DNA of 64,000 nt. Origin: Adiantum capillus-veneris. Its lineage: Eukaryota > Streptophyta > Polypodiopsida > Polypodiales > Pteridaceae. Positions 46,131 through 57,128 of the stretch are shown in pieces. The notes beneath the pieces are model-generated. The model was not told the origin of the DNA. It did not search any database and saw only the letters and a program-made list of their open reading frames with translations. The stretch spans positions 152,955,057 to 153,019,056 of the forward strand of contig CM043952.1 in NCBI GenBank assembly GCA_014529385.2, given 5' to 3'. Each line of letters opens with the position of its first letter. The stretch's first letter is position 1. Made by a program: the position numbers and the translations under genes.

Positions 46131-47200
46131 GAACCACACTGTACACTCTTCATCATTAGGTTTGATATCCTTGCTGATAGAATTGGAGATACTTTCTCTT
46201 GACCTAGAGAGACCTTGGATAATTATTTCTAGGGCTGATGACTTCTTGGGGTGTAGGGAGAAATTTGTAAAAATATGGTGATCAATGATAGTAGTAGTGC
46301 TTCCCCCTTTCTAGGGGGTTCTATGAGTGAAATATTTACATGTGCTCCTAGTCCCATTCAAGTGCACTAGGCATTTGTTCATTGGTGGTGGCATCCATGC
46401 TGCTGCCCTTCCTAGAGGATTCTATAAATGAAATATATTTATGTGTTTGTAGTGCACTTTGGAGGTGACCCATCTTTCTAGGGTGGTCATTAATATTATC
46501 CTTAAGAGAAGGGTGTAAAATGAATTTCTCTTCTGTGATATGTTATGCCCTTGTGGCATCAATATGTGATGCAAAGTTGGATGTGCTTGGGATATCACGT
46601 TGTTTTTACCAATGCCACTTTCTATAGAATTTCTATGTGTATCTATACATTTCTTGTAGAGGAGGCTAGACTTCTTAGTGAGACATAGTGTAGCCCTCTG
46701 GTAAGATTATATGTATCATTTTTATGTCCTCTATTACTGTCATGCACTTGGATTTCCTATGATCTATGCAACCGTGTTCTCAAGACTACTTGTATCATCA
46801 CTTGTGGACTCACATTTATTTTTGCAACCTTGTGTGTAAAAGTAAGCAATCTCTAAGCATAGTGATGAATCTTAACCTTCATTGAATGGTTATATAATTC
46901 CAAACATGCATTCAAATTCACAAATTGATCTCAAATGGAGTGGCTAACAATAGCACTAACCATTTAAGTCACATCCAAAGAAACTTGATTTGCCTCTCAT
47001 ATGGGATGTACTTCTACTAGCTACATCATTAGGCTTTGGTGTAGTGCAACATTTTTGTACAACACTCCATTTTGGTCATTGTAGCTAGCCAAATATTGGC
47101 CAAACCATATAAGATCAAAACATTTATTCGTTTGGGTCTTTAAAATTAGGAAGTGAATGTGATCTAAGAGGCCCCTTTATTTGGAAATGTAACAAAATGC
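46131..47200. repeat. Duplicated block, copy 1 (left flank of CopiaD)
   Basis: It aligns nearly continuously with 60905-61974: shared landmarks are TTCATCATTAGGTTTGAT, TGTAGCCCTCTGGTAAGATT and AAGTAAGCAATCTCTAAGCA, with scattered substitutions and small indels. No coding potential is visible. It may be duplicated genomic DNA or the 3' LTR side of the copia relic. Confidence 0.85.
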
Positions 47201-47228
47201 TTAAGGATTTAGCATGATTTGACCAAAC

Positions 47229-47557
47229 CTATATTGAAAACATAGCTGCAAGAATGCACGTGAAATAAAGAAGACAAAGTAGATCAACAAGGTTGTCATG
47301 CATAGGCTCATAAGCAAGGATCTCTTCTTGGTCATGCATAGGCACAAAAGTAAGGTTGACTTTTCTTGTAGATATTCTCTCCCTAGCATAATGATAATGC
47401 AACTCTATGTGCTTTATGCAATCATGGAGCACATGTTCCTCGCAATTGCAAAAGCACTCTAACTATAAGTAAAGATGGTGGTGGAAGACTATTGTCCAAT
47501 ACCCAAGTTAGTCAAAAGGGGTTTGAGCCAAATGCACTCAATGAAAGTTGTGAAAGT
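47229..47557 (-). pseudogene. CopiaD RNase H remnant
   Basis: KHIELHYHYARERISTRKVN matches the RNase H end of CopiaA (HIEVHYHYARERLSAREIH). It is followed by a duplicated PMHD segment and NLVDLL, the remnant of the copia terminus. The upstream half of the domain lies beyond the CACTA insertion at 54851-55036 (FSDSNWVVHYDTRVSTASFY). Confidence 0.85.
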
Positions 47558-47569
47558 CACTACAAGAGG
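47558..47569. repeat. CACTA left terminal inverted repeat
   Basis: CACTACAAGAGG, exact inverse of the right end 54839-54850. Confidence 0.97.
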
Positions 47570-47585
47570 TTGTGTGCTCTTGTGA

Positions 47586-47812
47586 CGCTGTTAGCGACGG
47601 AAATACACTGGGTTTTTATAACCCCCGACGTCGCTAAAACCGTCGCTAAGAGCGTCGCTATAGGCGTCGCTATCTGCGTCGCTATATGCGTCGCTATATA
47701 GCGATGCATATAGCGACGCCTATAGTGACGTTTACACAGAAGCCTATAGCGATGCTCATAGCGACGCTACAGAGCCATAAATAGCGACGCTTATAGCGAC
47801 GCCCGAGAGATT
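47586..47812. repeat. CACTA left subterminal repeats
   Basis: At least ten copies of GCGTCGCTATA or its complement TATAGCGACGC. 47676-47719 is a 44-bp palindrome with one mismatched pair. In En/Spm such motifs bind the TNPA protein that brings the ends together; the same role is inferred here. Confidence 0.9.
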
Positions 47813-48167
47813 TTTTTTTTGGTGACAGGACATTGAATGCCCTGCCACCCATCAACCATATTGTACTTGATTCACTTTTTAAAAAAAGTGCAAAGGTAGA
47901 AAATAGACCCAAAATAGTCACCCACAAGACGCATTGTTTGTAAAATTGACAATTGTACACATCATAGGCAAAATGAATTGATTGGCAAATGTAATAATGA
48001 CAATTGTACAACATCATAGGCATAAAGAATTGATTGGCAAAAGGAACTCCGGTGACAAATGTAATAATATACATGGTTCAAAAAGACATATAAAATCCGT
48101 CTCATGATACATAAGCTATGAGAAACCCTAAACTAATGCTATCTAGCTACGGCTAAACTGACGTCGT

Positions 48168-49487
48168 CTAGTTAGATGTCTCATCGCGTCCAAGCGGCGT
48201 ATCTGTCGGATTCTGCAAAAAAAGACAATAAGACAGCTTTCAGTAAGTATAAACATATAACGACATTTATAAAACAATACAAAAAATAAAAAAGAGTAAA
48301 CCCTAATACTAACCATGCCGCCGCGAGAACTGAGAATGTCCATCAGGGCGTTTAAGCCCTTCCTGCCTGCGTACTCGTGCTCGTACGGTGTGGGATCACG
48401 TCCTGTCATCGACCACTGTCAAAACATACAAAGATTTCATTATGTTAGAACTAAAAAACTCATAAACCCTAAACTATCGAACATGCATAAAGAGCAATGT
48501 GAAAACACTTACAAAATCGGCATCAAATGATGCCCATCCACCGCTCCCCAAGTGGTGCGAGCTCCCTGCCTCTACTCGCGCTCTGGCTGCATCCTTTTGT
48601 TGCTTCCACTTGTTGGGATTCTCGCGCGCTGCTTTCTTCGCATTCTTCCAATCTTCTTTGGCCAGCCAATCTGGCCTGTTCCACCCATTCTTGATTGCTT
48701 TTTGCACTTTGGAACGCTTGTGTTTGCAGTATTCGCGCATTCGAATCTTCATCAGGTCTTCATTGAAGCGCTGATCCCGTGTTGGAACGGGAAACTCATC
48801 ATGAAGTATGCTGATGACTCTGTTTTTTAAATCACTTGGTACTTCACTCCATTTGTTTAGTATGTAGTGTCTAAACAGCTGAGAGCAAAGACCACGCATG
48901 CGCGAGATCACCTTCTTGCCGTCATCATCCATGATGATGCCGCCGCTGATGTCGACAGAGTAAGGCAAGCCCTCTGGCCGGTGACGCGTGAACCTGGGTG
49001 TCCCGGCAGGGGTCTCTAGCGGCGTGTCGATGGGGGTACGGACGTCAGGTGTCTCCACCGGCGTTTGGGCCCCGAAGCGAGGAGTGTCGAGTGGGGTGGC
49101 TCCTGGCGGAGTAGGTAGAGGTGTGTAGCTTCTAGGAACAGTCAGCCGTGCAAAACCTGGCGTAGATGGCGATGTTGTGGCTGGTGTGGGGGCGGGCAAA
49201 GAAGGGGAGGGTAAAGAGCCTCGTCGAACACGAGGCGGTGTGGAGGGATCGGTGGCGGAATCCCCACAACAACCGCCACCGCCACCGCCACCACTAGAGC
49301 GCCGGTGTCTAGACGAGTGTGAAGCTCGTCTCGTCGACGCCGAAGCTTCGGAGCGCGCCGAATGCTCCGAAAGAGAGGGAGATGCGGATGGAGTAGGAAC
49401 GCGCGATGATGCGCCAGAGCGATGACGCTCCACGTACCACTGTCTCTGCTGCGGTGACAAAGAAGAAAGAAACTCCTCATCATCCAT
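48168..49487 (-). CDS. CACTA second gene: TNPA-like / Transposase_24-type protein, three exons
   Basis: Start at 49487 (MDDEEFLSSLSPQQ). Exons are 49487-48513, 48415-48314 and 48212-48168, with donors GTAAGT and GTTAGT and acceptors GACAG and TTGCAG; exon phases fit, giving 373 residues and no internal stop. Residues about 20-185 are Ser/Pro/Thr-rich with many TP repeats and a Gly/Cys run. Residues about 195-325 form the conserved plant-transposase domain (LFRHYILNKWSEVPSDLKNR, then RSKVQKAIKNGWNRPDWLAK, ending NPNKWKQQKDAARARVEAGS). The product probably binds the subterminal repeats. The second exon (PTPYEHEYAGRKG) is typical of this family. It is the only undamaged multi-exon gene in the window. 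Confidence 0.85.
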
Positions 49488-49758
49488 ACCTGCATTAAAC
49501 ACACGAATATTTAAACTTAATATTGAATGAATAGAGTAGACAATGACGCAAAGACCATTAAATACAATGACGTAATGACGCATATAAATACAATGACGCA
49601 ATGAATCGAGTGATAGAAGAGGCAAGTCGAAAACTCATAATTTTCAATCAAAAGATGTGACGCGAGTAGAAAAGAGCGTTATACACCATGGAAGGTACTT
49701 AGAGAGCCAGAGCTTTTACAACACGGAGCAAAATTGTTCAAATACAATATTTGTGGCT

Positions 49759-52700
49759 TTAAGAGATCTCTCTCTCATCCTCGCATAACTCAGCATAACT
49801 TCCTATATCTATATAGAGCTCTCCGTTTAAACACATATCCTCTGTTTCATTTTGTAGCTCCTCTGCATGCACCCCATATAGAGTAGTAGCATCTTGATGC
49901 TCGTCTGGCACCACCGCAGCGGCTTCTGATTGAGCATCTTCTCTGATCTCCTCCATTGATGTCGTTGTGATTGGCACATGGTAGCCTTCATACGTCCTTG
50001 CACTATGAGGGGCTACCTCTATGACGTACCACCAGTTTGATGTAGACTTTGTAGGATGAAATATTACCTGCGAGAGCCACATAACTTACATGAGAGCTTT
50101 CAAGCACATAACTTGTAAAAGGGGGATGTTAACTATTTACATACTTACTTGTTCACAATGCTCGGGTAGTACGAAAGTGTCTCTTAGGACAGTCCATTTC
50201 TTAGTAGAATCCACCTCAAGAAAACCAGACTCTCCTCTACGCACAGTAGCGTTGCGACCCTCCATGATTATCTTGAACCATTGCACGTCGAACAAGTCGA
50301 CAAAAAATCCTCTGTAATCGATCCTCAAAATCTCTTGCAGCGTGCCGAAGTAAGTGAGTTCCGCCACCACAGGATCTGCATCAGAGGAACGTCGTCGACT
50401 AGACTGTTCAAATTTTGCCATGATTCCACAATCTTGAGTAAAACGCTTTTTGTCGATTCGTTCCACCCTAAAATGTCGACCTTTACACCATGCTGTTGTG
50501 TATGACTTATACTACAATGAACAAAGGTTATGAGTGGCCGTTCAAACGTTCATAAATAAAGTCACTTGCTAGTCGTACATTGCAAACTTACCTTGGTCGC
50601 GCAACCCCGAGAGTACTCCCACTCTTCTTCAGTCACATCGTCACCGCATTGTTGTGCGCTTTTCAATTGGTTGTGCAACCATCTTAAGCTCATGAAGGTT
50701 GGTAGGCTCTCCAGAACCGCTGGATAGTGCATCGATGGTCGTCTTCCCCGTCTCCACTCGATTCATGCCCTTTGTCGCTCTTGCTTTGCATCCTCATATT
50801 GTGAAATCCACTTTTGCATCACTGGATTGTGAAGCATGCAAAATCGGTTGATTTTAGCCTCTAGATCTTCCGTCATCTTCTTCTCAACACCGAGATTGCA
50901 CATGACAATCCTAGATATGCGCTCATCATCTATGGTTCGCCATAGCGTGTTCCGGGATTTATCAAATCCGTCTAGCCACTCTCCAATGTACCAACCTTCT
51001 GCCATGCTACCCTCCGGACGTGCCTTTTGACGCACATATCCCTTAAGCGTTTTCATGAAACGCTCTAAGAAGAACATCCATCTGGAATGAGCTGTGCCAG
51101 CTATTTCCACCTCATCAACTATGCGTTCTTGGGCTCCTGTGAAAATCCATGGTGCTTTAGGGAGTTTTATCGATCCATCAGACGCTGTTTGCAGCCAATA
51201 TTGCTCCATACGATCCACATTTCTAAGGTCAACTCTGGCTCCCAAAGTATCTTTCTTGTCGGTCAAATGGTCCCATAGTAGATTACCCACATTCTTGAAT
51301 ATGTGCATTGGATCGAGCAAGTGATTGATCATGAGTCGGGGCCAGTATGGTAACTCGTACCATAGAGATAGTCTCTTCATCCCTGGAGGCAATCCGTCAA
51401 CGCACATCTCCTTCTGCTCTAACCATGCTTGTGCAGACATCCTTGGTGGCTCTCTTCCCAAAAAGCCGTCGCGTAACACATGATTCTCTGGAAGATACGC
51501 TTGATGACCTTCGTAGATTTGCTTCTTCAGTGAGGGTGCCCTACGTGCATTCAGTCTAGGTCCACATGTGACACATGCTCTGTATCCGCTTGTTTGAAGC
51601 CCTGCATGTATACACATGATAATAGATCAACTATGGGAAAAAACAAGATTTACAGTGTCTGAGTGAGGAGTGTCAATAGATCACCTGAGCATTCTGTTAG
51701 CCCGGGATAGTCATGCATGGTCCACATTAGAATGCCTCTGATCAAAGCATTCCGTCGTCCTGTGTGTCGGCTCATATCCACCACCTCTATGCCAATCCAC
51801 AATTGTTGTAGCTCTTCCAATAGTGGACGAAGATACACATCCATATTCCCCACTTTATATCGCCCTGGCACAATCAAGCTTAGCCATAGGTGCCCCTTCT
51901 TCGTAGTCAACCACGGGGGAATGTTGTAGTTGACGATGACAACGGGCCATACACTGTAAGATGTTGATCTTTGACCAAATGGATTTACGCCATCCATAGC
52001 CAGGCCTAAGCGCAAATTTCGAGCTTCCCTGGCAAAATCCGACCATGTTCCATATATCTATATGTTTCCACGCTACGCAATCTGCAGGAATTCGTAGCAC
52101 ACCATCCGAAGATTTATTCTCCTCATGCCATGATGCTAGGGCGGCCATGGACTTACATTCGAAGAAATGCTTGATGCGAGGAAGCAGAGGGAAATGTCGC
52201 AAAACCTTTTGTGGAATTTTTGTCCCGTGGAGATCTACTCGATATCTTTCGGGACACTTCTCCATGTCTATGTATTCCCCTCTGAAAAGAATGCAGTCAT
52301 TAGGACAAGCGTGGATAGAATTGTAATCCATCCCCAAGTTTCACAAAATCTTTCTTGCTTCATCTCAGGAATCTGGCATCACATTGTCAGCTGGTAGTAT
52401 GTGCTCTTTCAGCAATCTACACAACATAAAAATATGATACAGTCGTGTAAAAATCTATCAGATCATTATACATTTAGAGTTCTATTAAAGTAAACTAATT
52501 GTAATAGATCACCTGAAAAGTGCTGTGACGCTAGTGTCACTCCATCCAAACTTTGCCTCCATGTTGAGAAGAACCAGGAGTGCTTTCAATCTAGACATAC
52601 GTGCTCCATTATACAATGGCGTATCGGCTTCACTTTTCATATCATCATAGATAAGCCTTTCTGAATCCAGGATCGTCTCGATCATTTCATCAATCTCGGG

Positions 52701-53045
52701 CTCAAACATTGCCTCGTTGGGAATGTGCTCTGCATGATCATCCCCCGAGCTGTCAGAGGCTACATCTTGTGGCCTCACATATGCTGCTTGACCAAAGCGC
52801 CTGCGAACACGTCTATTGGGTTGCAAGATTGCTGCTTGTTGGCCAGCGTCAGAGTCCGACAAGTTATAATTGGCAACAACTCGATCTATAATAGATGGAT
52901 CGAACTCGCCAAGTTCGCGAACGTGCTGCAAAGAAACACGTCTTGTCCGTCGCACATCATGCTTGCATTGATTACAAGGACATAAGACCCTCGTTGAGAG
53001 ATAGGTGTTTCGGTTGGACGGTCCCACATCCTCGTCGCTACTCAT
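49759..53045 (-). pseudogene. CACTA transposase (TNP2/TNPD type), five exons, damaged
   Basis: Exons 53045-52513, 52416-51685, 51601-50592, 50511-50149 and 50067-49759; all introns are GT-AG and phases agree, giving about 980 residues. Exon 1 carries the Transposase-associated zinc motif (CPCNQCKH). Exons 2-3 carry the Transposase_21 catalytic domain: IHACPNDCILFRGEY, LAMDGVNPFG, PPWLTTKKGHLWLSLIVPG, YRACVTCG and LLDPMHIFKNV. Then comes the DUF4218-like block (RWMFFLERFMKTLKGYVR, ARPEGSMAEGWY), and exon 4 has DUF4216 (YFGTLQEILRIDYRGFFVDL). It cuts and joins the element. Three in-frame TGA codons (52367-52365, 52343-52341, 50765-50763) and a one-base shift near 52050 break it. Confidence 0.9.
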
Positions 53046-53107
53046 AATGAGGATAAAAAACTTATAACCTGGACAACAAATTTAATATTCTATTGGCATT
53101 CTTCGTC

Positions 53108-53108
<1 letters not shown>

Positions 53109-53171
<63 letters not shown>
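53109..53171. repeat. (CT)n microsatellite in the CACTA transposase upstream region
   Basis: About 31 CT units, 65 bases before the transposase start on the minus strand, so probably in its 5' untranslated region as (GA)n. Confidence 0.95.
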
Positions 53172-53173
<2 letters not shown>

Positions 53174-53464
53174 ACCTCACATTCTCTAGTCATGTCCAAT
53201 CCCCGCACACCTCGGTCTAGAGGTGCACGGAGATCAGAACCACCGGGTTATAATCTCGTCTTTATTGGTCAATACCTATATTTGTGGGTACAAGAAATCT
53301 ACACACCCACGTCTACATGATACTGCATGTAGTGGACAAAACCCCTTTGCCTCTTCTCTAGCTGTAGCACTTCACTTCATCTTAACATCTTTTCACAGTA
53401 GATCTTTTCACTGTTCGTCTAACTCTAAACCCTAAACCGTAAGTAATTCTTGCGTGGACTCGAT

Positions 53465-53870
53465 CTAACGTAAATAAGCGTAAATCTAAATAAACGTAAA
53501 TCTAACTAAAAATAAAGCTAAATCTAATTTAACGTAAGTCTAATGACTAGAGGTTGTCTAGATGGTCATTGTGTCGGGGATGTAGTGACTCTTGCCGCCC
53601 TGAAGATCCACCTTCTTCCCTATCTTCTGAAGACATTTCACCAGTACTTTTGGATCGACGGAGCCCACCATGAGTGCAGGCAGCAATACCCTATATTCCA
53701 TTGAGGGCTTTCTTCACCCGCTTCATGCAGGCATCGCAATCTATGGAGACCTAAATCTAATCTAATATAACGTAAATCTAAATCTAGCTTAAATAAACGT
53801 AAATCTAGTTAAAAATAAACATAAATCTAATTTAATGTAAATCTACATATAACCTAATCTTTAACGTCTT
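53465..53870. repeat. AACGTAAATCTA-type short repeats flanking the captured exon
   Basis: Imperfect repeats of TAAACGTAAATCTAA lie on both sides of the HMA exon, at about 53465-53545 and 53755-53860. They may mark the boundaries of the captured segment or an expanded intron. Confidence 0.7.
53558..53750 (-). pseudogene. Captured fragment of a heavy-metal-associated (HMA) domain gene
   Basis: On the minus strand, just after a splice-acceptor-like TTTAG, the sequence reads VSIDCDACMKRVKKALNGI: the first beta strand, metal-binding CxxC loop (CDAC) and helix of an HMA domain. After a TAG and a frame change it continues with MVGSVDPKVLVKCLQKIGKK, the third strand and second helix, then a short tail to a TAG at 53560-53558. 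About ten residues of the middle strand are missing. Host relatives are HIPP/ATX1-type metallochaperones that bind copper, zinc or cadmium. It lies inside the CACTA element in the same orientation as the transposase, so it is host sequence picked up by the transposon. No function is expected. Confidence 0.75.
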
Positions 53871-54120
53871 TTAAGATAGTTTCCTACGACGTTATAACTC
53901 TCTTCTTCTTGTGTGTGTGCGCGTGTGTGGATGTGTGTGCCAATAAAAAGAGATAAATGGTATAACCTTTCTATCACCCATGCCAAGTATGATAGATTGA
54001 TTATGCCATTTCCCTCTTGAATAATAGGTCTTGAGTTCAACTCCTCGTCGGCTAGATCTTTAGGTTTTTTAATTTTAATTAGTTTCCTACGACGTTAAAT
54101 TAGTTTCTCTCTCTTTCTCT
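53871..54120. other. CACTA internal non-coding stretch
   Basis: No coding signal. The sequence TTGAGTTCAACTCC near 54030 loosely resembles a tRNA-gene B box, but no A box or tRNA fold could be found. Confidence 0.5.
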
Positions 54121-54310
54121 CTCAATGTGTGTGCGTTTTTTTGGATCGTATGCATGTTTTCTCTCTCTTTTCCTCTCTCAATGTGTGCGTTTTTTGTTTA
54201 TGCATGTTCTCTCTCTCTTTTCCTCTCTCAATGCGTGCGTTTTTTGTTTATGCATGCTCTCTCTCTCTTTTTCTCTCTCAATGTGTGTGTGCATTCTTTG
54301 TTTATGTATG
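54121..54310. repeat. 50-bp minisatellite inside the CACTA element
   Basis: About 3.5 copies of a unit containing CCTCTCTCAATGTGTGCG and TTTGTTTATGCATG; the CTCTCTCA block recurs at 54171, 54221 and 54271, an exact 50-base period. All three forward frames across it are open, with a length not divisible by three, which is an artefact of composition. Confidence 0.9.
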
Positions 54311-54334
54311 TGTGTGTGCGTTTTTGTTTTTGTT

Positions 54335-54365
<31 letters not shown>

Positions 54366-54484
54366 AAAAACACTATGTGTGTGTGTATGTGTGTGTGTGA
54401 GAGAGAGAGAGAGGGAGAGAGAAAGAGGGGAAGGGAACATGAGAATGAGGAGAGGGAAGGAGCATACATGGCTCTCCTTCCTCT

Positions 54485-54559
<75 letters not shown>

Positions 54560-54600
54560 GAGAAGAAAAAGAGAGAGAGAGAGAGAGAGAGAGAGTGAGG
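54335..54600. repeat. (CT)n, (GT)n, (GA)n and long (TG)n microsatellites
   Basis: CT tract at about 54339-54365, GT at 54374-54398, GA at 54399-54430, a GT tract of about 32 units at 54490-54554, and GA at 54571-54596. Confidence 0.95.
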
Positions 54601-54694
54601 GAGAGCGTTACCTGCTCCTTGCTTGAGGGCGCCGAAAAACTCAGATCTCAGATCTGAGTTTTTGGGCGCGCTCGGTTATTTTTTTACCCCAGCC

Positions 54695-54835
54695 GCCGTC
54701 GCTATGAGCGTCGCTATAAACGTCGCTATGAGCGTCGCAAATTTACAAAGAAATTTACGACGCTTATAGCGACACTCATAGCGACGCCGGAAAAAAAAAA
54801 TTTGAGCGTCGTTGTGTGAGCGTCGCTAATATAAA
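54695..54835. repeat. CACTA right subterminal repeats
   Basis: At least seven copies of GCGTCGCTAT or its complement near the right end, matching those at the left end. The inverse arrangement would let one protein bind both ends. Confidence 0.9.
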
Positions 54836-54838
54836 GAG

Positions 54839-54850
54839 CCTCTTGTAGTG
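54839..54850. repeat. CACTA right terminal inverted repeat
   Basis: CCTCTTGTAGTG, followed by the duplication AGT at 54851-54853. Confidence 0.97.
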
Positions 54851-55700
54851 AGTTTCACTATACTCAGACTCAAAACTAGAGGTGTCCCATGAGCTATTGA
54901 GCATGAAATAAAAACTAGCAGTGGACACTCGTGTGTCATAGTGCACAACCCAATTTGAGTCTGAAAAGGCCTGTATATATAGTGGCAAGGATCCCTCTTT
55001 GGGATAAAAAAACCCAAGATGTATAGGTCCAATCAAATGTGCAGTCTTTGCGTTTGACTCCTATACATTCCAACCATTATGAGTTGCTAATGCACAAAGT
55101 GTAATGAATTTAGTCACACAAAAAGTGGGAGTAAAAGTCTTATCAAAATCAATGTGTTTTTTTTTTACCTTTTTCCTTTTGCTACATGTCTAGGCTTAAA
55201 TCATTCAGCACTATCATCAAGATTACATTTCAATTTGAAAACACACTTAGTCCCAATGGAATTTTCTCTAGGAGAAAGTCACACAAAGATCATGTGCCAT
55301 TATTCAAAATAGAATCATACTCAAATTGCATTGGAGCAAAAAAAAACTCTAAATTTTGTGCTTCAAACATAGCCAAAACATAACAATCTGATACTCTTCC
55401 TAATCACAATAATAGACATAGCCAAAACATAACAATATGATGCATAAGAGGCATGTTGAAGACATCTAACCAAGTATCACCAGACCAAGATGCACCCAAT
55501 TCGCTATCACGCAAGGTTTGCACAAGCCATCTTGGCATACCTCTAGCTTGCTCATTTTCAACCCTATCCTCAATAATTACATCTTTTAAATCTACATAAG
55601 AGCATGGATGATCTATAGCGTGATTTAAAATTTGCATAGGCTGCACATGTCCCTCAATGGGACTTACATTTGTACTCCCACCACTAAATAGAGGCAGTGA
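54851..55700 (-). pseudogene. CopiaD RNase H/RT remnants and RT-integrase linker
   Basis: 54851-55036 reads FSDSNWVVHYDTRVSTASFY, the central RNase H block. At 55034-55060 the sequence jumps to the pre-RT region. 55646-55404 carries ENEQARGMPRWLVQTLRDSE, equal to the linker of CopiaA at 3400 (NEQARGMPKWLVNTLHDNK). The YVDD part of RT is absent. Confidence 0.85.
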
Positions 55701-55987
55701 CCTATCCTATACATTTAGTGAGCTTTATGCCCTTGGTACATGTTAATAAGGGCAAAATTGTATCTTCCACAAAAACAATATCCCCACTAATAAAGATACG
55801 CTTTGTTTGCAAAATAAATAATGTGTAACCTTTTATTTTTGAATTGGAACAAAAAAACCATTTCATAGTCTTATCATCCAAATATTTGCATTCCTACTCA
55901 GGCACCAAAGCATAAGCCAAGCAACCAAATCTACACAAATGACCAATGGATGGTTGCTTGCCATGAAATTCCTCAATGAGTGATAGA

Positions 55988-56221
55988 CTACAATGATAAA
56001 GTGAGACACCTATTTAGTACATATTCAGCACACATGATAGCCCTAACCCAAAATTCATGTGGCATAGCTTGGTTTTTGACTTTACATTTTGCCATCTCTA
56101 TGAGAGGTATGTGTTTTCTCTTGGAAACACCATTTTGTTGAGGAATATACAATATTGTACATTGATGTTTTATCCCATGGCTAACCAAAAATAAATTAAA
56201 TTCTTTAGACATATACTCCAA
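55988..56221 (-). pseudogene. CopiaD integrase fragment
   Basis: EYMSKEFNLFLVSHGIKHQC, then IPQQNGVSKRKHIPLIEMAK. The catalytic Glu of the usual NGVAERKN is replaced (NGVSKRKH), so it is dead even apart from frame loss. Confidence 0.88.
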
Positions 56222-56562
56222 CCCTCAATCAACATGAAGGGTGCCCACACTACAAATATATACATTTTGCACCCATAAAATTTCTTGAAGCACATAAATA
56301 CTTTTAACTTTTCCTTAATTTCATCAACCCATGTATGCATGGATTAATCATCAATGATTATCACAAAGTGCAAATGAGAAGAAGGACTGTGCATTAGACC
56401 ACAAACATCATTGTGTATAGGTTGTTTGCACAAAACCATATCCAATTTCTACAAGTGCAAAAAAATGGAAAAATTCACATAACCAAAATGAGAATACAGA
56501 AGTTTTGCATCTAAAATATCCTTTGAATTTTAAAATATGCGTGCTAAATATTTCTTGTATAC

Positions 56563-57128
56563 TCAATACCCACAAAATAGAGTATAGGATGCCACAATGG
56601 TATTAGTATAACTAGGATCATGCACGATACATTTATCATATACAAACTTGACTACAAGACTGGAATTTTCAAGTAAAATCATAGAGAAAAGATTCTTGTT
56701 GATACTAGGTACATACAAAGTATTCAAAAGTGTGAAAGTGATGCCACCTATAGCAGCAAGCAAAATCTTCCCCCACTTTTCTCAATATCTTGAATTGGAC
56801 AAGTGGCATTGTTGGCACATGTGTCAATATTCCCATTAGGGACATTTTCAAGAGAAGTAAATAAATCACAATGAGATGGTTCACCATTGCCAAAGTACCA
56901 CACAAGATCCACAAATTCTACAATACATGGATCATAAATAGATAGGACATATTGACATTGCACACTAAAAGACCATTCTGCATCTTGCACAACATTTTCC
57001 AAATCCGCATTGGTAGAGTATGTGCAATGACATCATTTGCCTCTTTCTTCTGAGCCTCTTTAGTCTTAAGCTTAGGGCATTGCTTTATGAGAAATGATCA
57101 TTTTTCTACAATAATGACATCTCAACCT
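56563..57128 (-). pseudogene. CopiaD protease and zinc-knuckle remnant
   Basis: LVWYFGNGEPSHCDLFTSLE aligns with WYLDSGATKHITSHRGLFTS of CopiaA: the catalytic DSG has become GNG. Downstream, LYVPSINKNLFSMILL is the usual protease-end block. At 57128-57050 a remnant of the CCHC knuckle (MRCHYCRK) precedes PKLKTKEAQKKE. The relic ends here; gag is not found. Confidence 0.85.

Larger units (their letters stand above)
47558..54850 (-). mobile_element. CACTA (En/Spm) DNA transposon, complete
   Basis: 7293 bp with terminal inverted repeats CACTACAAGAGG and CCTCTTGTAGTG, flanked by the 3-bp duplication AGT (47555-47557 and 54851-54853), the CACTA-superfamily signature. Subterminal regions carry many GCGTCGCTATA motifs in both orientations. 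Two genes on the minus strand follow the En/Spm plan: a TNP2/Transposase_21-type transposase (TNPD) and a second gene with a Transposase_24-type domain. A captured HMA-domain exon lies upstream of the transposase. The uninserted site GAAAGTTTCAC is preserved in the paralogous block near 62328. Confidence 0.97.
47201..57128 (-). mobile_element. CopiaD: decayed copia relic, split by the CACTA element
   Basis: Copia sequence on the minus strand in two parts, 47201-47557 and 54851-57128, separated only by the CACTA insertion. It retains RNase H, part of the RT linker, integrase and protease/GAG-pre-integrase remnants, with an internal deletion of roughly 570 bases of RT (junction near 55034-55060) relative to CopiaE. 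No LTR or primer site can be recognised at either end. Confidence 0.85.

Noticed and set aside
54000-54070. tRNA-derived SINE suggested by GAGTTCAACTCC near 54030
   Set aside because: No A box at the right distance, no cloverleaf and no A-rich tail.
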